Positions 7,601 through 14,747 of a stretch of DNA of 16,546 nt are shown here, one piece after another. A program made the translations under genes and the position numbers. Numbering within the stretch: position 1 is the stretch's first letter; the number at the start of each line of letters is the position of its first letter. The stretch is taken from contig DOVG01000283.1 in assembly GCA_003520205.1 (NCBI GenBank), positions 1 to 16,546 of the forward strand, written 5' to 3'. The notes beneath the pieces were generated by a model that was not told the DNA's origin, searched no databases, and worked only from the letters and a program-made list of their open reading frames with translations. Source of the DNA: Lachnospiraceae bacterium (lineage in GTDB: Bacteria; Bacillota; Clostridia; Lachnospirales; Lachnospiraceae).

Positions 7601-10600
7601 ATAATTCTGCTCCTGTTGTTAGTGGTAAGATTATAACTACTGCAGAAAAGTCAGAGTATCCACGTATTTACAAAACAGATGTAACTTATGAATTGGAAGC
7701 TATAGATACTAATCTTAAGGAGTCTGGATTAAAGGTAGTAGATACAAAGAGTAATAAGGAAATAGATGTTTCCTGGGATAAGGTTGATACAGGTCACTAT
7801 AAGGCTACAGTAACAACTACCACAGAGGGAACATACAGTATCAGATTTACAGCTACTGATGAAGCTGGATTGAGTGGAAAATGGGATACCGACAGTACAT
7901 TCACAATAGATAAAACAAAACCAGATATAACAACTCTTGTTAATGCTAAGGTTTATGATAATCCTAACGATTTCTTTGATAATACTGCAACTGTAACCTT
8001 ACAGATTAAGGATACAAATGAGGATGAGAAGGATGTAACTACTACTATCAAGCGTACAGCATTTGATGGAACTGAGACGACAGAGACTAAGAGCGGCAAG
8101 GGACCATTTATCTGCAGCAGTGAAGGTAGATATGTCATAACTACTAAGGCGGTGGATAAGGCTGGAAATGAAAATACAAAAACTATTGGATTTACAGTTG
8201 ATAAGACTAATCCTGAACCTAAGATCGATATAATTACAAAGCCTCTTAAGATAGAGGGGTATTTTAATCAGAGCAGTGTTGAACTTGCATTTGAGATCGA
8301 TGATCCTACTGTTTTAGAGAGAGATATTACTGTTACAGATAATGGTAATAAGGTAACAGTAAGCTGGAACTTCAAGGATGGAAAGGCAACAGCTAAGTAT
8401 AATGCTACAACTGAAGGTGAGCATTCAGTAACTGTTGCAGTTAAGGATCAGGCTGATAATGAAGCAAAGACAACAAAGACATTTGTTATCGATAGAACAA
8501 AGCCAAAGCTTACAACAAAGGTTAATTCCAAAGAGTATAATTCCAAGGATGATTACTTCCCTGGTAATGTAACATCAAATGTTGTTGTCAAGGATGATAA
8601 CGAAGACAAGAAGGATATTACAACCACTATCGAATATGATTCATTTAGTGGAAACTATTCTGAAGAAGAAAAGAAAGGTAAGGGACCATTCACATTTAAG
8701 AAGCAGGGTAAATATAAGATAACTTATAAAGCTGTCGACAAGGCAGGAAATGAGAAGACTAAGGTAGTGGGCTTCTACATTGATAAGACCAATCCTGTTG
8801 GTAATATGTATATCAAAACTGACAAACCACCTAAGTTCAGCAAGTTCGGAGCTTCTTATATCAACAAGGTTAAGAAGTTCAAGCAGCGTAAGGATCAGGA
8901 AGCATATGCATATGGTCAGTATTACAATACAAATGTAACTATCGAATTTAACTACTTTGATTATGGTATGGATTCTGTAACTATTACAGATGGTGACGAG
9001 GAGATTATTCCTGACTGGACTGAAGATGATGGTTATGGAAAAGGAACAGCCAAGATAACTGATGAAGGTCATCATGTGATCAAGATGACAATCGAGGATA
9101 AGGCTGGAAATACGGTAAGCTATAAGAGTGGTACTAAGATACTTGATTTCTACATAGACAAGACACCACCTGTTGTGAGTGCGAGTGTAAATGGCTCTGC
9201 ATCAGGAGATGTGGTATCAACAAATGGATCGGGTTCTGTAAGTGTATCGGTTGAAGATGCAAATAAGGATCCGGACGATATAACAATGACAGTATCGAGT
9301 TCAGGAGCCGGCGGCGGTTCATCAAAGGTAAGCGAAGGCTCACAGAGCTTCAGCGCCGAAGCTGATTACGATGTTCAGTTTACAGCAGTGGATAAGGCCG
9401 GAAACAGCAGTTCACCTGCATCAGCCAAGTTCAGGGTTGACCATACTGCACCGGAACTTGATATTACAAGTAATGCAACTAATGGTGCATCAAAGAAGGA
9501 TGTTGAGGTAACATTCAGTATTAAGGAAACTTTCTATAACGATCTTGCAAGCAGTAAGATAGATGTATATAGAAAGGTTGATGGAGATACCGAGAAGCAT
9601 TATAAGACAATCAACTTCACTCCAAGAGGTACTTCTGATTCAATGACAGAGACCTTCAAAGAGGATGGTGAATACAGATGCGTATTCAGTGCAAGAGATA
9701 GAGCAGGTAATGATGCTAGTAAGAGCTATACATTTATCCTTGACGGATCAAAACCTATTATCACGCTTTCTGGTGTTGCTAACTACGATAAGACAGATAA
9801 GAGTGTAGAGCTTGGCGTTCAGGTAGATGAGACCTTCTATCTTACAAACAAGGTTAAGCTTGATGGTACAAAGACTGACATAGAAGGAAAGACAGAAAGT
9901 ATCGACTTTGGTAAGTTCCCTTCAGATAGTGCGAAGATATCAGAGCTTTCTAAGATGTTTAAAGAGGATGGTATCTACGATATAACAGTATCTTCAACAG
10001 ATAAGGCTGGAAATACAGATACCAAGACACTGCATTTCACTATAGATAAGACGGCACCTGTTATAGACGATCTGTCAGCCTATGATGGAAAAAATGTAAG
10101 CTCATTCGACCTTGAAAAACCTCTCGAGGAACTTGTAAAAGACCTTACAGTTTGTGAAATCAAGATGTATATGGATGGTAATCTGTATGACGGAACAGGA
10201 GCTCTTTCTGATGGCTCACATGTACTCAGAATAGAAGCTACTGACGAGATGGGACATACATCAACAAAAGAAGTGACATTTGTGCTTGATACTATAGCAC
10301 CAAATATCATTATAACCGGAGCAGAAGACGGAGCAGTACTCAAGGATGCTACAAAGGTTACAGTTTCTGTAGAGCTTGATGGAGACTTCCTTGATTATGT
10401 AAAGGTTAATGGTAAAGCGTATGCTGTATCAGGAAATGAATGTCAGATTGATATCGACAAGCGTGGCAGATATACACTTGAGGCAGCTGCAAGCGATGGA
10501 GCAGGAAATAAGTCTTCAACGGAGATTCATTTCAGCTATGGACGTGGTCTTCTCTGGATGATAATCGGAGGGGTAGTGATTCTGATAGGATTACTTGCAG

Positions 10601-10647
10601 GATTTCTTGCTCTTCTCGGAAAGAGGAAAAAAGAAAGTAATGAGTAA
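4615..10647 (+). CDS. Giant Ig-repeat surface protein with C-terminal membrane anchor
   Basis: A 2010-residue exported protein. The N-terminus has a basic stretch, a hydrophobic core (about residues 17-34) and a likely signal cleavage after VKA at 43. Residues 44 to about 440 are acidic and Thr/Ser-rich and match no domain I recognise. From about 440 to 1975 the protein is built of bacterial Ig-like modules of roughly 80-120 residues, many ending in a D-K-A-G-N type strand followed by IDKTxP; this resembles bacterial Ig-like group 3 domains. A hydrophobic helix at about 1979-2002, followed by GKRKKESNE, anchors it in the membrane. No LPxTG sorting signal is present. It likely extends through the cell wall as an adhesin, stalk or structural surface protein. 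It is the last gene before a terminator and, by spacing, belongs to the kinase/phosphatase operon. Its ligand is unknown. Confidence 0.9.
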   Translation: MKNIIRKGKTKRPIHIRVLAVVMALVMVLSVIYINHREDRVKAETFVNASGTDDTYLSGKVEVGKESEEYTINVPATGIKFKLPTIGDFDDETEEDTAYEITTKETTPGEEGADPVVKETITYKKNNPYTNEDDKPDNVDVKKINISKVSSVEGEWTGDVEDGYISSGSGTTTATVKITKTVKKYMYGDKDISEVLGLPSDGTTSNATVVKVVTYAISDLSITGSNADKSFAFSDGDSSKGEAYNTETNFYYAKTSYSYSVDGVDKGEASLDEINGIISGTGIEGDAEYVVSKKVTVPKSVTIAGSETDVIDDSQEKTIVRNYYVLKDASATVEGSSVGVYDSESKTLTIPADGLNTQNPSKSIEVVFTTDADAGNSIDNTNATVAASAISGDQGGYSFTVPADIEKNNGKTSTYLVNIKDGDAQDTLTVVVNYGDGTPTISDEAFDNTPVSTDTKYIKDKNHAISFTVSTSSGAYVKKAELYKSTGTSPIFDSGDLESEQLPSKTISFSLGDLASDDISEGHNRYKVKAISSFGLDTTSSNVFDIFYDSTDPVAKDIKVSQTDLTGFGGNGSYEESATSCDITNKITSRADASIELSVSDGTGGSGIDKVTFNDSTENVTYNDEDNITKATYTLKADSNNDGKDPMTIPIKVYDKAGNYKDYTVTVHFYNEKIDIVPEYMPSGEPYTKDSKKYFVWEEGKEKKAFIKYSVTSEVPIKEAKITINGNEESSKTLSLDTDLSDTANNLYVFMYDFENTTEGDYTIEFTATSKTGNFETENTVVRSIDLTKPGMDVSIDGSSVLGTESWYQKVILNVKVSDNASGVAKVIAEGVQGFEGEGEITSFDEGKFTTTVNTSKNTSGTAVKFTVVDNAGNKGNTPDYSNTFYVDDVKPEATLDIGGKTVSEVNGKVLSDEPVIKWNVTDALSGLDSTAGLEFTVSNGSTVLATETTGSTVGKKLSELVGAISDDVDYTVTLKGKDKAGNEVTPPLTATFRVDNSAPVVSGKIITTAEKSEYPRIYKTDVTYELEAIDTNLKESGLKVVDTKSNKEIDVSWDKVDTGHYKATVTTTTEGTYSIRFTATDEAGLSGKWDTDSTFTIDKTKPDITTLVNAKVYDNPNDFFDNTATVTLQIKDTNEDEKDVTTTIKRTAFDGTETTETKSGKGPFICSSEGRYVITTKAVDKAGNENTKTIGFTVDKTNPEPKIDIITKPLKIEGYFNQSSVELAFEIDDPTVLERDITVTDNGNKVTVSWNFKDGKATAKYNATTEGEHSVTVAVKDQADNEAKTTKTFVIDRTKPKLTTKVNSKEYNSKDDYFPGNVTSNVVVKDDNEDKKDITTTIEYDSFSGNYSEEEKKGKGPFTFKKQGKYKITYKAVDKAGNEKTKVVGFYIDKTNPVGNMYIKTDKPPKFSKFGASYINKVKKFKQRKDQEAYAYGQYYNTNVTIEFNYFDYGMDSVTITDGDEEIIPDWTEDDGYGKGTAKITDEGHHVIKMTIEDKAGNTVSYKSGTKILDFYIDKTPPVVSASVNGSASGDVVSTNGSGSVSVSVEDANKDPDDITMTVSSSGAGGGSSKVSEGSQSFSAEADYDVQFTAVDKAGNSSSPASAKFRVDHTAPELDITSNATNGASKKDVEVTFSIKETFYNDLASSKIDVYRKVDGDTEKHYKTINFTPRGTSDSMTETFKEDGEYRCVFSARDRAGNDASKSYTFILDGSKPIITLSGVANYDKTDKSVELGVQVDETFYLTNKVKLDGTKTDIEGKTESIDFGKFPSDSAKISELSKMFKEDGIYDITVSSTDKAGNTDTKTLHFTIDKTAPVIDDLSAYDGKNVSSFDLEKPLEELVKDLTVCEIKMYMDGNLYDGTGALSDGSHVLRIEATDEMGHTSTKEVTFVLDTIAPNIIITGAEDGAVLKDATKVTVSVELDGDFLDYVKVNGKAYAVSGNECQIDIDKRGRYTLEAAASDGAGNKSSTEIHFSYGRGLLWMIIGGVVILIGLLAGFLALLGKRKKESNE
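6577..10509 (+). repeat. Ig-like module repeats marked by D-x-A-G-N strands
   Basis: The end-of-module motif recurs at bases 6577 (DKAGN), 7222 (DNAGN), 7549 (DKAGN), 7858 (DEAG), 8155 (DKAGN), 8446 (DQADN), 8737 (DKAGN), 9097 (DKAGN), 9391 (DKAGN), 9697 (DRAGN), 10000 (DKAGN), 10243 (DEMGH) and 10495 (DGAGN). A diverged copy (SKTGN) lies near 6921. Steps are mostly 290-330 bases, shortening to about 250 at the end. Most are followed by a strand ending in [IV]D[KR]T.P. The modules differ widely in between, so they are old duplications. Confidence 0.85.
7615..8796 (+). repeat. Two-module (A-B-A'-B') duplication inside the Ig-repeat protein
   Basis: Modules at 7615-7920 (A) and 7921-8214 (B) are repeated as a pair at 8215-8502 (A') and 8503-8796 (B'). 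B and B' share a Val-Asn-[Ala/Ser]-Lys opening, a KD[VI]TTTI strand, a GKGPF turn, AVDKAGNE and DKTNP in the same order. A and A' share VSW, TTEG and ID[KR]TKP. The pairs are about 600 and 582 bases, which points to duplication of a two-domain unit. Confidence 0.7.
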
Positions 10648-10674
10648 AATCATTGATTAACAAAATACTATATA

Positions 10675-10709
10675 GGGGGTGTGTCTTATGACATACCCTC
10701 TTGTTTTTT
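10675..10709 (+). terminator. Intrinsic terminator closing the kinase/Ig-protein operon
   Basis: An 11-pair stem (10675-10685 with 10690-10700; two G-T pairs) with loop TTAT is followed by TTGTTTTTT at 10701-10709. It lies 28 bases after the Ig-repeat protein stop. The other strand lacks a comparable T-run, so it acts on + strand transcripts. Confidence 0.9.
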
Positions 10710-10752
10710 ATAAAAAACTTATGATAATTCAAAGAAGCATGCAAAAAAACGC

Positions 10753-10781
10753 TTTACGAGAGGAAATGTAGATGCTACAAT
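10753..10781 (+). promoter_or_regulatory. Sigma-A-type promoter for the NlpC/P60 gene
   Basis: A -35 TTTACG (10753-10758) and a -10 TACAAT (10776-10781) are separated by exactly 17 bases. TGC directly before the -10 makes it an extended -10 element. A start near 10788 is expected, giving a leader of about 20 bases before the ATG at 10810, with AGAGGA at 10797-10802 as the ribosome site. The position just after a terminator supports it. Confidence 0.7.
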
Positions 10782-10809
10782 AAAGGTTGCTGTTTTAGAG
10801 GATAAAAAT

Positions 10810-12405
10810 ATGAAGAATATAAGAAAAACAATTTCATTACTATTGATAGTGGCATTTATCATTACATCCGTTCCATTTATGAATTTTAATAATGGAAGAG
10901 GTGTTGAAGCTGCAACTGCAAATGAAATAGTTCAGGATGCTCAGAGCTGGGTTCAGGTAACTCCATATTCATATGGTGGTATTGATTTGAATAAAGGCTG
11001 TGACTGTTCTGGCTTTGTTTGCGCGATTATGAAGAGACATGGTCTTGATTTCATAAAGATGGGAATAAGAGACTGCTGGGATATGAGAGATAATATCTCT
11101 AAATATGGAGTTTATCTTGGTAATTCTGTGGATGTGGTTCAGCCGGGATGTATTATCCTGACAAATCCGGACAGTAAAGGAAGACCAGGACATGTAGGCA
11201 TCGGAGCAATAGATGCAAATGGTAATAAGATGATGATCCATGCTTCAAACTCCACAAGAGGTACCGTTATGGATTCTCTTAAATGGTATGGTGTGTCACA
11301 GATAGTTGCTGTTGTAAGACCTAACATAATTAATGGTGTTACATATAGTAATGTAAAAGGGCCTGGTAAGGTGACACTTCCTGATCAGGATAGTATGGTT
11401 ACTGATCCGACTAAACCGGTATATACTCCGGAAGTTGAAAATGCCATGAAAACAAATCCAGGGCATCCATTTACAATTCAGACAGAAAAGATAACTACAA
11501 GTTCCTCAAGTGATGCCGTTAAGTGGCTTCAACAGGCTCTGAATACAGTGATGAATTCAGGACTTACAGTAGATGGAGCTTATGGTCCACTTACAAAGAG
11601 TGCTGTTAAAGCATTTCAGAAGAAGTATAGTATAAAAGCAAATGGCAAAGCTTCTAAGGCTACAGTTCTGAAGCTTACCGAGATACATATAAAGAATATG
11701 GCGGTAACGTCTGTTATTATAGATCATGAAGAAGATGATGTTCTTGAAGAAGGACAGAGCATGACACTAGATGCAACGGTAACACCGGCTACATCAGAAG
11801 GTGCGGCTATCACATGGACTACATCAAATGAGAAGCTTGCAAAGGTAAGCAGTAAGGGTGTTGTTACCGCTGTCAGTGAAGGAAATGTAGTAATAATAGC
11901 TACTGCACCAAATGGAGTAAAGAAAGAAAAGAATCTTATTATAGAGAAGTCGTGGCATAAGAGTGAATGGTACAATGGACGTTACTATAATAAGAAAGGT
12001 AAGCAGAAGCGTAAGCTATCGGCTACCTGGACAGTAACGAAGAGCGGAAAGAGACGATTTGGAGATTCTTCCGGCTGGTATGCAAAGAAGAAGTGGCTTA
12101 GAATAGATGGTGCATATTATTATTTCAGTAAGAAGGGATATGCATTAACAAATGGATGGCACCGTGTAAATGGATACTGGTACTACTTCACTGAATCAGG
12201 CGAAAGACTAGAGAAGCAGTGGGTAGATGGAAGATATCTGTCATCTGACGGAAAACAGGAGCGCAGGGCTTTGGGCTTCTGGGAGGATACAGAGGAAGGC
12301 TGGATGTTCAAGGATACATCGGGCTGGTATGCTAAGAATAAAACCATCAAGATAGATGGTGTAAGATACAAATTCAATAATAAAGGAATTTGTACTAATA
12401 GGTGA
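10810..12405 (+). CDS. Secreted NlpC/P60 peptidoglycan hydrolase with PG-binding, Ig-like and wall-binding repeats
   Basis: A 531-residue exported enzyme. The signal peptide ends near residue 34-35 (VEA-ATA region). The NlpC/P60 cysteine peptidase domain covers about 36-170: DCSGF with nucleophile C66, GHVGI with H128, and H144 in MIHAS as the likely third catalytic residue. Such enzymes cut stem-peptide bonds of peptidoglycan. A peptidoglycan-binding type 1 domain follows (about 231-289, with GLTVDGAYGP), then a group 2 bacterial Ig-like domain (about 298-378), then aromatic cell-wall-binding repeats (about 385-531). Extra cysteines C64, C71, C89 and C114 lie in the catalytic domain, which is unusual for an exported anaerobe protein and may reflect metal or disulfide chemistry. 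It has its own promoter, and secDF follows by 27 bases without a terminator. The role is likely cell separation or wall remodelling; the exact bond cut is not known. Confidence 0.92.
   Translation: MKNIRKTISLLLIVAFIITSVPFMNFNNGRGVEAATANEIVQDAQSWVQVTPYSYGGIDLNKGCDCSGFVCAIMKRHGLDFIKMGIRDCWDMRDNISKYGVYLGNSVDVVQPGCIILTNPDSKGRPGHVGIGAIDANGNKMMIHASNSTRGTVMDSLKWYGVSQIVAVVRPNIINGVTYSNVKGPGKVTLPDQDSMVTDPTKPVYTPEVENAMKTNPGHPFTIQTEKITTSSSSDAVKWLQQALNTVMNSGLTVDGAYGPLTKSAVKAFQKKYSIKANGKASKATVLKLTEIHIKNMAVTSVIIDHEEDDVLEEGQSMTLDATVTPATSEGAAITWTTSNEKLAKVSSKGVVTAVSEGNVVIIATAPNGVKKEKNLIIEKSWHKSEWYNGRYYNKKGKQKRKLSATWTVTKSGKRRFGDSSGWYAKKKWLRIDGAYYYFSKKGYALTNGWHRVNGYWYYFTESGERLEKQWVDGRYLSSDGKQERRALGFWEDTEEGWMFKDTSGWYAKNKTIKIDGVRYKFNNKGICTNR
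11965..12396 (+). repeat. Duplicated wall-binding unit in the NlpC/P60 protein
   Basis: Residues 386-447 (11965-12150) and 469-529 (12214-12396) align throughout. Both run from a W-x-x-GRY start through GKQ, a middle Trp region, SGWYAK, a hydrophobic strand with IDG, and a KG end. A separate GWHRVNGYWYYF repeat sits between them. These Gly/Trp/Tyr repeats resemble choline- or glucan-binding repeats and probably hold the enzyme on the wall. Confidence 0.75.
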
Positions 12406-12432
12406 TAAAAAAAGTAACAAGGGAGAATCAAC

Positions 12433-14655
12433 ATGAAGAAGGCAAAGAGAAATGCGGTAATAGCTCTGCTCATTTTTGTAGCTCTTACTGCAGGTAGTGT
12501 CTATGCGGTAGTGCAGGGACTTGGAAGGGACAAAATAGGTCTTGCAAAGGATATTCCACTCGGACTTGATCTACAGGGTGGTGTCAGTGTAACTTATGAA
12601 GTCCTTGAGGATAATGCTACAGAAGAAGAAATCAAAACAACTATTGATAAGCTTCAGCGAAGAGTTGATACATATAGTCCGGATGCTGAAGTATATCAGC
12701 AGGGTAAGAAACGTATTGTAGCTGAGATACCTGTAGATACAAGTAAGTATGACCCTAATGACATCCTTGATTCACTTGGTCGTCCTGGTAAGCTTGAGTT
12801 CATTGATCCTGAGAATTATGAGAAGTTTTCTAAAGGCGAAGAGTATGAAGCTGCTCTTACAGGTTCTGATGTAAAGAATGCTCAGGGTGGACGTATTCAG
12901 GAGAATACCGGTGCAGATGAATACATCGTTTCGCTTCAGTTCAATGATGAAGGTGCTCAGAAGTTTTCGGATGTAACTGGTGCAAATGTTGGTAAACCTA
13001 TTTATATAGTATATGATGGAAATGTTGTAAGTGCTCCTAATGTACGTGAACAGATATCTGGAGGAAGTGCTCAGATAGATGGTATGGCTGATTATGATGA
13101 AGCATCAAATCTTGCTAATACTATCAAAATAGGTGCTCTTCCGCTGACTCTTTCAGAACTGTCATCACAGGTAGTTGGTGCTAAGCTTGGTACAGATGCT
13201 CTTAGAACATCACTTATAGCAGGTGCTATTGGTCTATGTCTTATATTCCTTCTGATGATTATAATTTTCAGATTTCCGGGATTTATATCAGCTATAGCAC
13301 TTTCGGTATATACAGTACTTGAACTGTTTTTCCTTAATGCTATGCATATAACACTTACACTTCCTGGTATAGCCGGTATCATACTGTCCATAGGTATGGC
13401 GGTCGATGCAAATGTAATTATCTTCACACGTATCAAGGAAGAGATAGGTGCGGGAAAAACAGTTAAAACAGCAGTTAAAGCCGGATTTGAAAAGGCTATG
13501 TCTGCTATCATAGATGGTAATATAACTACTATTATAGCTGGTATCGTACTTCTTATTATGGGTACTGGTACAGTTAAGGGCTTTGCAAGAACACTTATTC
13601 TGGGTATTGTTCTTTCAATGTTTACAGCACTTGTTATCACTAGAGTTTTACTTAATTCATTTGTTAACCTTGGAGTTGTTAATAAGAAGCTTTATGGAGC
13701 TGCTAAAAAGCCTAAGATTACTAAATATACTAATGGATTTAAATACGCAGGTGTTTTCTCTGTAATAATTATAGTAGCAGGTCTTGCATTCCTCTTTATT
13801 AATAAGGGAATTGGAACACGTGGTAATACACTTAATTTCTCACTTGAATTCAGTGGTGGTACATCTACTTCAGTTACATTCAATGAGCCTATGAGCCTTC
13901 AGGATGCTGAACAGAAGGTTCTGCCTGTATATGATGAAATAGGTATAGATTCAAGTAAGATTCAGATTCAGATTGTTGATAATTCCAATCAGATAGTATT
14001 TAAGTCTGTAAATCTTGATGAAGATAAACGTAAGGAGCTTTCTGATAAGCTTAAGAGTACATTTGAGATAACGGATGATAAAATCGATTCTGAGAATATC
14101 TCAAGTACTATCAGTCAGGAAACTCAGAGAGATGCAGTTCTGGCGGTTGTTATAGCTTCTATACTGATGCTTATCTACATCGCTATCAGATTTAACGATG
14201 TAAGATTCGGTGCAAGTGCGGTGCTTGCACTTATCCACGATGTAATGTTTGTGTTCTTCGCATATGCGGCTCTGTATCTTACAGTTGGTGGTACATTTAT
14301 CGCATGTATGCTTACTATCGTAGGTTACTCTATCAACTCATCAATCATCATCTTTGACCGTATCAGAGAGAACCTTAAGTCAATGAATGTTGATAAGGTT
14401 GGTTATGATGAAATAGTTAATACGAGTATTTCTCAGACATTTACACGTAATATCTATACAAACCTGACTACATTTATGACTGTATTTATGCTTTATATCC
14501 TTGGTGTTGCATCACTTAAGGAATTCACATTTACACTTATGGTTGGTGTTATAGCAGGTACATATTCATCTATCTGTATAACAGGACCACTGTGGCTGTG
14601 GCTTAGAAAGCATGTTGTTAAGAAGGATGCAGCTGTAGAAACTGCAAAGAAATAA
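12433..14655 (+). CDS. secDF: SecD-SecF fusion, protein export accessory membrane protein
   Basis: A 740-residue fusion, matching the usual length of Gram-positive SecDF. It works with SecYEG and SecA, using the proton gradient to pull exported proteins across the membrane. The SecD half has helix 1 (about 7-27), the GLDLQGG signature (44-50), an external domain, and helices from about 259, with GMAVDANV (321-328, D325). The SecF half starts near 430, with LEFSGGT (461-467), an external segment, RDAVLAVV, IRFNDVRFGASAV, GYSIN (631-635) and FDRIREN (641-647). The SecD proton-path Asp and the SecF Arg (R672 in SQTFTR) are kept. The SecF Asp expected after GYSIN is Ser636 instead. AGGGAGA lies 7 bases before the ATG. 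It sits 27 bases after the NlpC/P60 gene, so it may share that promoter. Confidence 0.97.
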   Translation: MKKAKRNAVIALLIFVALTAGSVYAVVQGLGRDKIGLAKDIPLGLDLQGGVSVTYEVLEDNATEEEIKTTIDKLQRRVDTYSPDAEVYQQGKKRIVAEIPVDTSKYDPNDILDSLGRPGKLEFIDPENYEKFSKGEEYEAALTGSDVKNAQGGRIQENTGADEYIVSLQFNDEGAQKFSDVTGANVGKPIYIVYDGNVVSAPNVREQISGGSAQIDGMADYDEASNLANTIKIGALPLTLSELSSQVVGAKLGTDALRTSLIAGAIGLCLIFLLMIIIFRFPGFISAIALSVYTVLELFFLNAMHITLTLPGIAGIILSIGMAVDANVIIFTRIKEEIGAGKTVKTAVKAGFEKAMSAIIDGNITTIIAGIVLLIMGTGTVKGFARTLILGIVLSMFTALVITRVLLNSFVNLGVVNKKLYGAAKKPKITKYTNGFKYAGVFSVIIIVAGLAFLFINKGIGTRGNTLNFSLEFSGGTSTSVTFNEPMSLQDAEQKVLPVYDEIGIDSSKIQIQIVDNSNQIVFKSVNLDEDKRKELSDKLKSTFEITDDKIDSENISSTISQETQRDAVLAVVIASILMLIYIAIRFNDVRFGASAVLALIHDVMFVFFAYAALYLTVGGTFIACMLTIVGYSINSSIIIFDRIRENLKSMNVDKVGYDEIVNTSISQTFTRNIYTNLTTFMTVFMLYILGVASLKEFTFTLMVGVIAGTYSSICITGPLWLWLRKHVVKKDAAVETAKK

Positions 14656-14666
14656 TTTAAAATATT

Positions 14667-14715
14667 TAGCCGGGAACCGGTTATATAAAGGGGATGGGGA
14701 TACCCATCCTCTTTT
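14667..14715 (+). terminator. Double hairpin, probable weak terminator or attenuator between secDF and recJ
   Basis: The first hairpin (14667-14683) pairs TTAGCCGG-type sequence around a GAA loop (7 pairs). The second (14690-14698 with 14703-14711, loop GATA) has 9 pairs with one G-T and is followed by TTTT, then AAAA. Three more A-T pairs (14687-14689 with 14712-14714) could extend the stem, using up the short T-run. Termination is therefore probably partial, allowing read-through into recJ. Confidence 0.55.
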
Positions 14716-14734
14716 AAAATTTGTGTCTTCAGAT

Positions 14735-14741
14735 AGGAGTG
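14735..14741 (+). promoter_or_regulatory. Ribosome binding site fixing the recJ start
   Basis: AGGAGTG ends 6 bases before the ATG at 14748. An in-frame TTG at 14721 lies upstream of this site, just past the hairpin, and has no ribosome site of its own. The ATG start is chosen. Confidence 0.85.
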
Positions 14742-14747
14742 ATCATC

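Noticed and set aside
8641..9075. Minus-strand 144-codon ORF
   Set aside because: It is antisense to the Ig-repeat gene and its hydrophobic look comes from reading Lys/Asn/Asp codons backwards.
6577..10509. Regular spacing suggestive of a CRISPR-like or DNA-level repeat array
   Set aside because: The repeats are protein modules of about 300 bases with diverged DNA, in one open frame.
10648..10809. Search for a SCIFF-like Cys-rich peptide or other small gene upstream of the hydrolase or secDF
   Set aside because: The gap holds only the terminator, promoter and leader; no Cys-rich short frame was found there or at 12406-12432.
13092..13640. Minus-strand 182-codon ORF
   Set aside because: It lies wholly inside secDF, whose protein is plainly real, and its translation shows no domain.
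14721..14747. TTG start adding nine residues to RecJ
   Set aside because: AGGAGTG lies between it and the ATG at 14748 and is correctly spaced only for the ATG.
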